21,709 nucleotides of DNA, from assembly GCA_013054445.1 (NCBI GenBank), contig JAAMPI010000984.1, positions 1 through 21,709 of the forward strand. The letters run 5' to 3'. Position 1 is the first letter of the stretch, and each line of letters begins with the position of its first letter. Below are positions 9,263-18,764 of this stretch, piece after piece. Source of the stretch: Cudoniella acicularis (Eukaryota > Ascomycota > Leotiomycetes > Helotiales > Helotiaceae). The notes under the pieces were generated by a model. It had not been told where the DNA came from and searched no databases. It saw nothing but the letters and a program-made list of their open reading frames with translations. A program made the position numbers and the translations under genes.

Positions 9263-10043
9263 ATTTATCAAAGGAGACAATCGCCAATAAGGTCGATGTG
9301 ATACGAGTAGGTAACAAGAATAATGATACAAAGAAATAAATAGTCTGTTAAAACAAAAATTTGCAACGTGCAAGCAAATTCAGAGTAGCGGATGGACAAG
9401 TACTCGAGTAGGGTCTGGTGGAAGAAGGTACGAAAGAGCAAAAGTTTTTGGGGAAGGGGCAAGGGCATATTCTCCTCAGAAAGAGCCAGGGCGACGCCAT
9501 ATTGCGAGAAAAATCTGCCTTGAAATTGGAAAGATGTATTTTTAGGGGGATCCTATTTGGGTTCCCTGGGAGCCGACTTGGAACCCCTAAACACAGTCGT
9601 GTAGAGTTGACAACTTTCGCACCGCAGAACCGAATAGTAAATAAATCATGATTGGTCACTGGAAGGGAGAGCAGGAACGTGACTGAGCAACCTGAGCAGA
9701 GGGTGAGGCGAGGGTGAGTAGCGCCTGAGCAGAGCGGCGATGCTGACTAACCGCGTTGGAAGCGAAATCGAAGAAATGTCGTCTGAGATTACCAAAATTA
9801 TATCGTTGTCCTCCTTTTCTTTCTTGAGTCTATGCGAAGCTTTCATTGCCTTGTCAAGACCTTCATGTAACGTTCTGTTATCACGTGAGATCTCGATGTC
9901 ACGTGAACGGGGTTTACTTAGCCTTGGAAGCGTCAAGCAGGTTCTGTTAGAGCGTTATCCTAATCAAGTGATGATATTGGAATATGAGTTGAGCACGAAG
10001 TTCTAACATAGGAAACTATATGGCTATATAGGTAGTTGATCAT
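9263..10043. other. Region upstream of the recombinase pseudogene; no supported gene
   Basis: Overlapping open frames occur on both strands (9348-9659, 9418-9651, 9646-9936, 9740-10006). None has a recognisable domain, and each pair shadows the other. The sequence is not strongly RIP-mutated beyond 9420. CACGTGA occurs twice as near-inverted copies (about 9881 and 9898). If the pseudogene was a Starship captain, the element boundary should fall in this stretch or slightly to the right. Confidence 0.4.
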
Positions 10044-10104
10044 ATGGAGTCCAGGAGTCTAGGAGTCCAGGTGAGTAAGCGACTCCCTAGATCCAGGACT
10101 CCAT
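10044..10104. repeat. Imperfect 24-bp inverted repeat with 13-nt loop
   Basis: The left arm is 10044-10067 (ATGGAGTCC..., ending TAGGAGTC). The right arm is 10081-10104 (GACTCCCTAG..., ending GGACTCCAT). They pair with two compensating one-base bulges and one mismatch. The left arm itself holds AGGAGTC repeats. Just right of it is a 13-bp palindrome, GTGACCTGGTCAC, at 10108-10120. The pair could be a hairpin, a footprint of two element ends, or a protein-binding site. Confidence 0.75.
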
Positions 10105-10700
10105 CAGGTGACCTGGTCACATGATCCAGGGTCGTGACACTTCAATCCTTTACTTCCTAACTGATGATCTTTGGAGGCTTCAGTAAAGCCATCTGAGTGA
10201 GTGGTTGAATCAAGGAGGCTCCACGGGTTTCAGATGATTGTAAGGCTGGCTGTCCACCGCGCACCTCAGAAAATAATTAGCTCTCAATGTTCAAAATTCG
10301 ATGGAGGCAGGGAGGTTGGTTTTCACCCCACTCTTTCGTGAAAAGGACTAGATAACTGGATCTCAGCTTACAGAAACCTGTCCCTTTTCGTATACGTTGA
10401 TCTTTCGCCTTGCAATGCCCTCATTCCGTGGAGCGAAGCGTAGTGTGTCCATGGTGTCACGTGTCCTTATAGGTGTAGGTCTTTCTTGCTTGGATCAAGC
10501 AACACGTTCAACCTACAGTTATCGGATCACATGCAAATAATATTTGTGTGCCCAGTTGTAAGAAAGTGAAATGAATGGGTTCAAACCTGCTAGCGGGAAA
10601 GGCGGGAAGAGCATCTTGAACACCGAGACTTAGCTGAGTCCAATTGAGCACTCTATCTTAACGCCATACTCTACAACGGGAGCAAAGCTTGCATTTTTAG

Positions 10701-10815
10701 ATGATCGGTGAGTGAAAAGAGGAAAGCACTCTCGTTCCGCATGATCAGTGAGCTGGCAATCACGAATACTGCATGAGATCTGCTTCAGTCGGGCGTCACA
10801 CGTGATCGGTGAGCC
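10701..10815. repeat. Three direct copies of a TGATCGGTGAGC motif (left cluster)
   Basis: ATGATCGGTGAG is at 10701, ATGATCAGTGAGC at 10741 and GTGATCGGTGAGCC at 10802, all in the same orientation within 115 nt. The third is preceded by CGGGCGTCACAC. The right cluster at 12841-12879 has the same motif, and CGGGCGTTCACAC follows it. The motif is not one I recognise. Confidence 0.7.
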
Positions 10816-12840
10816 CAAAATGGACAAGTACGGTTTTCTCAGGAAATTGGGTAAAGAGGATTGAGCCCCAACTCCTTACGTCGATAGAACGACCTTCTTT
10901 TCTTCTCTTTAACATAAACAACAGTACTCGATCCAAGTGTCTTCAAACCGCCAAAATCGGGGGTATCGAATCGTGGTTTTTGGTTCATCAGCGCGTCGAA
11001 GAAAGAGCGAGTTTCAAGGAATCTGGAAGTGTTGAAATCTCAAAAATTGGAAATGGTGAGCAAAAGTTGGGTCGAGAGAGCTGATGACGATTTTTTTGAC
11101 CTAGAACTGCTGTTTTGCGAGATTTGACCAGCATCAGATTCCCAGAAACCCGCACATTGGGTATAAGGTACATTTCTCACGCGCCAGAATGCTCCTAAAG
11201 GGTATTTTTTAGCTGATGAGCGAATTCCCTCCAATTTTGAGTCAGCTTCTCAATTTGAACCCGAAACCGATTCTTCCGAGCGATCCAAGGCCCTGGGAAC
11301 ACCTCTGGAGTCGCAAAAAGAGTTTTCGGGGCCACGAGCGCACTAGCGGGGCGTCATTTTTGGCCGTAACTCTATTGTCAAGTCAGTTTAAGCGACTTAA
11401 ACGGATTTTGAAATCTCACGAGATCAGGAAAATTATGCCGTATGGGCCTTTTCTCAGCCTTCCCGGATTGTACAAGGGCCTTGTTGGAAAGTCGATTGTC
11501 CTGAAGATACATCAGATTTTGCTCACGTTCAAATCAATTTCTGCTCTAAGGCTAACATACCGCGGATTTAGCCTGGGCATTTTCGTCGAATTTGTCCTCA
11601 TTTCTCCCATCTGGACGGATTTTGATATCTGAGATCACAGGCGCACTCTTTCCATGCACGTCTTCAACGTTCTCTGGCGGGGAGCCAAAGTTAAAGAAGA
11701 CTTCCCATTCCTAACAATGTGTTAGCGTACGCATTGGTCGGAGGTATCCTTGAGAAGACTTACCTTGCTACCCGGACTTGGGCATGCATCGAAGCTACTG
11801 GTGGAAGCACCAGAACAAACGTCGATGGCTTCAGCCATTATTGTCACCTCGGGTATCACAAAATCAGTCTCGTCTTTCGCCTTCTTTACCCTCGGTCGAA
11901 CTTTATGAAGAACTGTTGGTGATGTGAAGAGAAGATGGTTGTCGCCAGGCGAAGAATTAAGACCAGGCTGGGTTCACCGAATCAGATGTCGACAGCTACC
12001 CGAGTGCTCTAGAACCACCTCATTTGCAAAACCGCCTAGAGACACACCGAAGTAGCTACCACTCTCATTTTAGGACTTTTTCTCTTCAAAATCACACGGA
12101 TCACAAAAATGAGGATGTGGGCACAATAGCTAAAGTTGGCATTCATCAGGTGCCTATTTTTGCATCTTATTTGGAGTTTTCACAGGTGACGAGCACCATG
12201 AAAGAGCAATTATTGTTGCCGAGTATTTCATCTACAGTTTTACGAGGACTGGATCCTTTATTTTTGCAAATATCTCAGGTTAAGTCCCGTCTACTAATTT
12301 CTAAACATCTGGTTATGTTTAAAGTTCAATCTTCTAGGCTCTTTACATGTCTTGCATTATTTTATCGACCTTTTCGCTTCGCTGTCAGATGCGGAATGAA
12401 ATCATACCTACTAGCTGTTGATTGACCTCCGAGAGTGGGAATTTCACAGTTGGAAAATTGGGGCAGTACAAATGAGGTTCTAGTCCTATATTTTGTCAGC
12501 AAATTTCAGATTCAAATCGGTACTATCAAGGATAAGACTTCGCAATCTCAACAAATGGTAGGAAAACTATGTTGGCACTGCGATTTTGACATGCCAGTTA
12601 ACAGAGAGACCTTTTTCTCGCCACTTTGCTCAATACAGCTGTACATAATATGATTGTAAGTTCTTAAGAAGGCATTGAGTTGATATTTTTGTCGGCAAGT
12701 GATTTCTAGCTTGATTCAACTGTCAGAAATATGCAACCGGCACCTCTGTACTGTCAATGTGACATGGAGATTGCAAGTGTTTTCCTTGCTTTTGGTGGGT
12801 GTCGAAATGAGTTCGACGTAGCAGCCGCAGTGGCAACTCG
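10816..12840. other. 2-kb stretch without a supported gene, between two motif clusters
   Basis: The open frames here (11216-11632, 12024-12425, 12435-12653 and shorter ones) have no recognisable domain, no intron-supported extension and low-complexity Leu/Ser/Phe composition typical of non-coding reading. The sequence is not RIP-like. Because the same short motif flanks it on both sides in direct orientation, it may be an unclassified repeat element, but I see no LTR or TIR ends. Confidence 0.4.
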
Positions 12841-12879
12841 TGATCGGTGAGCCAAGCCATCGCATGTGATCGGTAAGCC
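12841..12879. repeat. Two direct copies of the TGATCGGTGAGCC motif (right cluster)
   Basis: TGATCGGTGAGCC (12841-12853) and TGATCGGTAAGCC (12867-12879) are 26 nt apart, the first following CTCG and the second CATG. They match the cluster at 10701-10815 in sequence and orientation. CGGGCGTTCACAC lies about 25 nt downstream. Confidence 0.7.
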
Positions 12880-13225
12880 AAAGAAGCAGGGTTGAGGGCT
12901 GTCGGGCGTTCACACCTCATGCATGAACAAGGCAACCCGAGGAGCGCCTTACATGGCCAAGTGGCTGGATTAAATTGAAGCATCCAAAATTTCCTGGTGC
13001 TGGCAAATTACTAGCAGCTCCGGTACGATTTGTTCTACTTAGTGGTCGGGCTTGACCTTTTTCGATTTGGATTGGATTCTGGGAATGCTACCGACAAGTC
13101 CTGTCTCCCTACTTTTCACCGAATCTCTATTCAATCCGATTTACCTTCATCCTCTTTCTCGACAGTTATTATTTTCTACGTACTGATCTGTGCTCGTAAC
13201 GAAAGACCAAAGTCCCATTGTGGGT
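12880..13225. other. Upstream region of the Zn2Cys6-type gene
   Basis: No gene is supported here. A pyrimidine-rich tract (CTTCATCCTCTTTCTCGACAG, 13145-13165) lies about 60-80 nt before the chosen ATG and is the kind of sequence often found at fungal transcription starts. A short open frame at 13030-13245 overlaps the true start in another phase and is discarded. Confidence 0.4.
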
Positions 13226-15869
13226 ATGGAAGGAGGTCAAGCTGAACAGTCGAGGAAGCGAAAAGGCGATGACAACTTACCGCACCTTTCCAGATTATTT
13301 TCCAGAAATGCTTTGCCAGTTGATGAGTCGATTGAATGGCATGATCCTTACTACAGCACGCCAGTTGATGGCATAGTTAGATCAACTCTGCCTTTCCAGG
13401 ATCCATTGGGAAACGCAAGTGTGTGGTCGGATCTGGACCCCACGAGCAACGCCGCCAGCTTTGGGCACCATTCAAGCACGGCTCCTGGAAGTAGCAGGGA
13501 AACGCAGCACTCTGCGGGAGATGTAATTGATCATTTTTACAATGCTCACACTTACAACTATTTCTCACCTGACAATGTGGTTTGGCACGCACTCGGAGTG
13601 CCGCATACTTTTCCGACACAGAACATGTCCATTTTGCACCCGAGTATTTCAGAAAGCCTGGAGCCCCCTGATGTCTTCTGGACACGAGACACTACGCTGC
13701 CAGTGGAAAAGCCTATGCAGGCAACAAGGCAAGAGGTTGGAGATGCGAATACATCTTCTGAGAACGACTTCTTTCTTCCACAGATGGATCTTGATCCTTT
13801 TAATGTTGTATGCTCCGAAAGTGCGCCCGGTCTAGCTCCGATTTATTGCCCATACTGACTACATTAGTAGTACCATATATGGGTAACACGTTCGTTCCAA
13901 CTACTACCTCATTTGAGGGGAATGGTGGCTCGTTTGGAGACCTGTGGGATTCTGTTCCGTACGGGGAATACGGAAATACTACCAGTGAACTCATAACAGC
14001 GAATGCTCTAAATACATCTACAACAGCTTTACATGGTGATGCTGGGCTTCCACCTCATATCGCTCCTATCCATGGTAAACCATCAAGCGGCCAAGCCCGA
14101 GCATCTGTTTTTGATTCCCTTGCACGACCTACCGAAGACTTGAACGAAATTCATTCGGAGAAGAAAGAGTCGATGTTCAAACAGAAGTGGGACACCCATC
14201 CTTCTCGTCTTGGCTCGAGTAAACCTAAACCCGACCTAGGTGTTGGAATTCAAAGGCATCCAACTCAAAGACAGTATAAACCCGGGAGAAGACAGGGGCC
14301 GCTGAGTCCAGGAAATGCCAAGAAAGTTGCAAAAGTGAGACAGATAGGGGCTTGTTGGTCATGCTGGCTTCTTAAAACTCCTGTGAGCTAAACCATGTCT
14401 ATTCTAGGGGTAATACTGACGAATAACATGTAGTGTTCTCTTGAAGAGGTGTGCTATCGTTGCCGGAATACCCAACCGAGTTTGTTTAACGGTAGGATTT
14501 GCAACCGAAACCATTTACCAGACTACACAGATCTCTTCTTCCCGGGTATGATACATCTCAAGGATTTCTTTAAACTTTATCAAGCTAACGGAAAATAGCA
14601 CCCCTAGTTTCGCACCTACAGGAAGGGGCAATTGAAAAACTGATTTGCGAAAACGTTCTAAAGTTTAGCAAATTTGCTACTAAGATTAAAGTGTCTTCGG
14701 GAAATGCATATCCGCCAATGGTACTACCACTGCGCGGGTTCTGTGCTGTCGACGAAGAATTTCTCGCCGTAGAGCGGATCGATGAAGAGGCCTCGACTTT
14801 AGAGCAAGTCAAGTTGGTTCGCCGATATGCCCTGCCACTGGGTATTCCGAGCGCCGACACTATTCTACTGAAGAAGCTGTGCCTGCAGCATATCAAGTCA
14901 ATTATTTCCCAGGATCGAGATTCCTCGGAAGGCGAATTTGGGGAGATATCTGTCATTTCTTGGAAGATATTCAACGCTATCGAACGCTACAGGAAAGAAA
15001 CAATGAAAAGCAGAAGAGTGAGTTAGGAGCGCAATCAATTCCTATTTCAAATAGCTAATGAGACACAGAGCTCCCTCCTTGAGAAAGCCTCCATGCTTTA
15101 TGCAATGCATAATTTCATGGGGCGAAATCTCACCATCGTCGATGGAGCAGATGAAGCCTTCGAGTATTTTCACTTATCTCCAGATCTTGAATACGATTTC
15201 AAGTTGCCTTCAACCCTCTTGAATAGGCAGCTCAAGTATACAATGCATTCTTTGCTACGAGAGACAACCGAAGAAGTCCTTGCAGAGTTAGAGAAAGAAT
15301 TAAAGACAAAGTATAAAAAGGCGTCATGGGCACCATGCTTATGCACGATCCTGATCCTTTGCATGTGCACGGAATCTTTGCAGGTTGCTGTAGATGGCTT
15401 CGCCGTTCACTTGATGAATAGTGGACAAGACACAAAGTGCATGTCACGTGCCGCTGGACTTGACTTGTCTCGCAGGCTGGATGAGTTGCTATTAGCAGAT
15501 TGCAAAGCCCTCTTCCATGGAATTCACAAATCTCACAAATTGAGAGCGGGCCAGAAGTCTGAGCGGGGTTTCAATCCGATTCGAGATGGCTTTGATATCA
15601 ATGAGATGGAGGGCCTGACCCAAGAAATGCATGATTTGGTCGAGGATGTTCATGAAATCCTAGGGATGTATGGTAGGTTTCTCATTTTGCTGTCTTTAGA
15701 TAAAGGCGATGCTGATTTTATTACAGGAGATGAGATTGTTGAACGCGCCAAGGTCCCGTCTTTCAATTCTCTTTCCATGACCTTGCCGATCGAGGGTCAC
15801 ATGGAATTCCGGGAAAGAAACTCGGGCAGATTGGTTTCAGAATTCTTGAGATCCTTCTTAGAGAGCTAG
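13226..15869 (+). CDS. Zn2Cys6-type fungal regulator, six exons, about 795 aa
   Basis: The ATG at 13226 starts MEGGQAEQSRKRK. Exons by frame and splice signals: 13226-13820, 13868-14382, 14434-14545, 14599-15017, 15069-15672, 15727-15869 (TAG). Introns are 47, 51, 53, 51 and 54 nt. Branch-like sites include ACTGAC, GCTAAC and GCTGAT. They join to 2388 nt. Residues 1-360 look disordered (Ser/Thr/Pro-rich). At 361-393 is C-x2-C-x6-C-x5-C-x2-C-x12-C (GACWSCWLLKTP, then CSLEEVCYRC), a binuclear zinc cluster with a long last spacing; intron 2 falls between residues 370 and 371. The C-terminal 400 residues are helical (EGAIEKLICENVLKFS, ASMLYAMHNFMG, ADEAFEYF), with no fungal_trans motif I recognise. 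The family has the cluster mid-protein after a disordered half. A role in DNA binding is likely; targets are unknown. The last intron is in phase with a readable retained form, so it is less certain. The frame is intact. Confidence 0.82.
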
Positions 15870-16677
15870 CTGTACTTACACAATTATCAGGCAAGGTTTA
15901 AAGCGTTTCATTTTTAAAGCGACGGAAAATTCTACTGCGGTATAAGAACATTCTTCGGCTGATAGAGGGGTCACGTGGGCTGTCGCTTGTCGAGCACATA
16001 GAACCAAGTTAGGATTCAGGTTAAACAACAAAAGATATAGATAAAGCATCATTTCCACGATCTATAAATTTATACTAGAAATAGAGTTAAAATATATTTT
16101 CAATCATTCCTGAAAGGATTCACTGCTTAGGCACTTTTTCGCAATTCATTTTCGCATTCGCTTTAAAGCGCTGCAAAAGCTGCTACGGTCTACAGCAACA
16201 CTTTAAAACAGTAAAATAATCGTAAGATATAATTTTAAGATTTATTTCAAAAACTCTTTGAGAAGAACTGGAGGTATATTTTTAGGAGTTGAGAACTTAT
16301 TCTGTAAGGAGTTGGTAACGCTGGGTGGTGTTAAGTTTGGAAGTGTTGCGGTAAAGGATATTCTCTACGCCTCTCATTAAATACGCTCCTTCAAATTGAT
16401 GAACAATAACAAGGTGGCATAAATGTAGCCTTAATTTTTTTCTTCTTTAATATAAGAAGATATTAAATTTGTGGGAGTATTCGTATGTTAGAATATTCAT
16501 TTGAGAAAAGACTCGAAAGAAGATCAGGTACGATAGGCAAGTCAATCAAAATGATGGACCAAAATGAGGTCAATTAACAAAGCCAGGCAGTAAATTCCGT
16601 TCATTCATTTAGACCTCAAGTGCACTATCACTACCAACTTACACATAGACTAGCGATTTCCTACCCTCTATTGCGAC
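15870..16677. other. AT-rich intergenic region with TTTAAAGCG motifs
   Basis: No gene is supported. A perfect 12-bp palindrome CGCTTTAAAGCG lies at 16159-16170. TTTAAAGCG also occurs near 15897 and 15915, and the sequence after the second of these (GGAAAATTCTACTGCGG) loosely matches the sequence after the palindrome. A decayed small repeat is possible. The region carries the 3' end of the regulator gene and the 3' side of the MFS relic. Confidence 0.4.
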
Positions 16678-17844
16678 CTAATAAGTCAACAAAAACAACG
16701 GATGATTATCCCCCAAATTATCCACACTACCTAATCCAATCTGCACGCTTGATGCAAAAGTGGTTTTGTAGACGCCTGAGACGTTGTTGGCGAGTAGGAC
16801 CCAGAGGATCGGGAGAGAAATGTAAGAGCCGATGGACACGAAGTAAATGGCCGTGTAGCGGATCGAGGGCGTCACGGTCCAGTCTTGTGGTGTGAGAAGG
16901 ACACCGAGGCCGATGATGGAGATGAGGTGGCGGATAAGTTTGAGTTCGAGGTCGTTGAGAAATTTTTTCTTCTCAGGCCAGTCAACGATTAGAAGCATGC
17001 CTAAAAGGACAGCCACTCCAGTGACAGCGCCTTCAATTATAAAAACCCATCTCCAGCTTTTACGTCCGAGATCTCCATCCATACCAATAATCGCGTATGC
17101 GAGAAGCTATTGATGTCAATCAACATTTATCAAACTTAAAGCACTAAAAGTTGGATCTTACACCTCCAAAAGACGAAGCAAGCGCATTCGTTACAACCAA
17201 AAGACTCATCTGCCATTGTAAATAGTATCTGAGGTAATAATTCGATAAAAGAGTCACAGTTCCAGGAACCAAGCCTGCTTCGGATTGTCCTACGAAAAGG
17301 CGCATGGTGATGATGCCACCGTAGTTATTTATGAGACCTTGTCCGAGTTCGAGTGCTAATTTATAGTTAGAGATGTTTTTAGAAGGCGTGAGGTGAATCC
17401 TGACATAAGATTAAAATTTGGCTTTCAAGGAGTATCCGAGAGGCAACTAGGGGATGTGAGCACTAAGAAGTATGTTAAACGGAACTTCAAACGCGATGAA
17501 AGTTGCGAAGAAGACTTAAACCAGCAAGAAATCAGTCTTGGTAAAAGTAGATTAGACTCGACTCACAGTCAAAGCAACATTATAATCATTTCCCACCATA
17601 TCAAGACCTTTTCCATACCTTGAACCTTCGCATTCGCAATATTAACACGACCAATAAATGTCAAAAACCACAACACCATGAAAATCGGCAGAACTCGCAT
17701 ATCGAGCTTCCATAGTAACTATTTTGCAGCTTGACTGTTGAGGTATTCCTCGTCTTCATCTTGAATAAAATTGGCATCGTGAAACGCAACGATCTTCTCG
17801 TCTGATGCCACTGGCGAATCGGGAGTTCTCTATTTCTCATCCAT
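16678..17844 (-). pseudogene. MFS transporter relic (allantoate permease/Dal5-like), with stops and an internal deletion
   Basis: From ATG 17844 the minus strand reads MDEK, then a TAG at 17830-17832, an N-terminal tail ending SQAAK, a second TAG (17719-17721), then LLWKLDMRVLPIFMVLWFL and FIGRVNIANAKVQGMEK. This is the first segment of anion:cation symporter MFS proteins. After an apparent intron (GTGAGT donor) come FFATFIAFEVPFNILL, a decayed stretch with another stop, then GQGLINNYGGIITMRLFVGQ and SEAGLVPGTVTLLSNYYL. An intron (GTAAGA...AATAG, about 17108-17162) precedes LLAYAIIGMDGDLGRKSWRW and VFIIEGAVTGVAVLLGML. The frame then jumps from KLIRHLIS to IIGLGVLLTPQDW near 16917, omitting roughly the segment that normally holds helices 7 and 8. 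It ends in a frameshifted tail after SSVQIGLGS. Such proteins import allantoate, vitamins or organic anions. The protein cannot be functional. Confidence 0.82.
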
Positions 17845-18764
17845 CTTCGATACAAGAAAGAAGAAAGTGATCGCAGGGTATAGCGAATTGGATAATATAG
17901 CGAAATAAATCAGAAAATAAACATCGAACGAGGAAATGCAATGTTAAAGTAGTTCACAGCAGATGTAGAAAAGCCTGCTTGCGCTTCCACTTCTATTGGA
18001 TAGCCGTATCTTCACTTGCATTTATGGAAAGGGCGCTCACTACATCGTCTCCCAATTGTGGGGAATTCTACAGCAGTTCCAGTGGCGCGGCTAAGGTTAT
18101 GGGGTCATTGGGGTGAGTTATCACTGAGTAATCTGCCGGATGAAGGGTTTCAGAGGCCCCCTGAGGGTGCGGGGCATACGATATTGTGATACTGTAAGCT
18201 CTATTTAAACCCCGCTTGAACATAATGGTCACCGATCCGATTCACAAACAAGACTACCGAGAAATCGGATGTTCAGCCAATTTGGGTGTGAATAAAGACA
18301 GTATGCGCCTTGCTTGACCGGCTTTGCATTGCCATGAAATAGGAAGTCGAGTATTGGCAATTTTCGCACCGTAATGCTCATTTTTGATCTCAAAAGTCCC
18401 TACTTAGAAGATTTTAGGATTCTAGAAGCCCAATGAGAAATTCCTATTAAGATACTTGGGTTGAATCAGGTGCATACTCCTGGATATTGCTGGAACAGAA
18501 AGTCCAGCTACTTTCCCTAAGACTTGACAACATGAGAAAGCCGACGGTCGTCTCTATCCTGGCGGTCAGCCGTACTACCAGGCCCAGAACTTTCCGTGGC
18601 ATCAAGCCACTTCAATCTATATTACCGGAGAATAGAGGCCCAAGTCAGAGGATCAATCGCAGGCTATAACGAGGCTGAAAGTCCGTGTACGTAGCAGTAC
18701 AGTATCAGCTGATCCTCGCAGTCTGTATCGAAACCATGTTCTCAAGTCCAAATTCCTTAAAGAT
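17845..18764. other. Intergenic, no supported gene
   Basis: I see no complete gene. A plus-strand reading around 18535-18630 gives QHEKADGRLYPGGQPYYQAQ and FPWHQATSIYITGE before a stop. It looks compositionally coding but is too short to assign, and could be an exon remnant. The 3' flank of the HET gene and the upstream region of the MFS relic share this spacer. Confidence 0.4.

Noticed and set aside
9418..9936. Overlapping ORFs on both strands upstream of the recombinase relic
   Set aside because: Mutually antisense, no domain, no initiation context; treated as chance reading.
10570..10590. A tRNA gene suggested by a GGTTCAAACC B-box-like string
   Set aside because: No A box or acceptor stem at the right distance on either strand.
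11216..11632. A 138-residue open frame as a gene
   Set aside because: No recognisable domain, low-complexity composition, no splice-supported extension and no neighbours of related function.
13030..13245. A 71-residue ORF before the regulator
   Set aside because: It overlaps the real start in a different frame and has no features beyond a pyrimidine-rich leader.
15896..16170. A MITE bounded by TTTAAAGCG
   Set aside because: The copies are partly direct rather than inverted and there is no target duplication, so only a note on the repeated motif is kept.
18487..18669. A 60-residue plus-strand ORF
   Set aside because: Another frame of the same segment looks more coding-like, but both are too short and end in stops; kept only as a note on a possible exon remnant.
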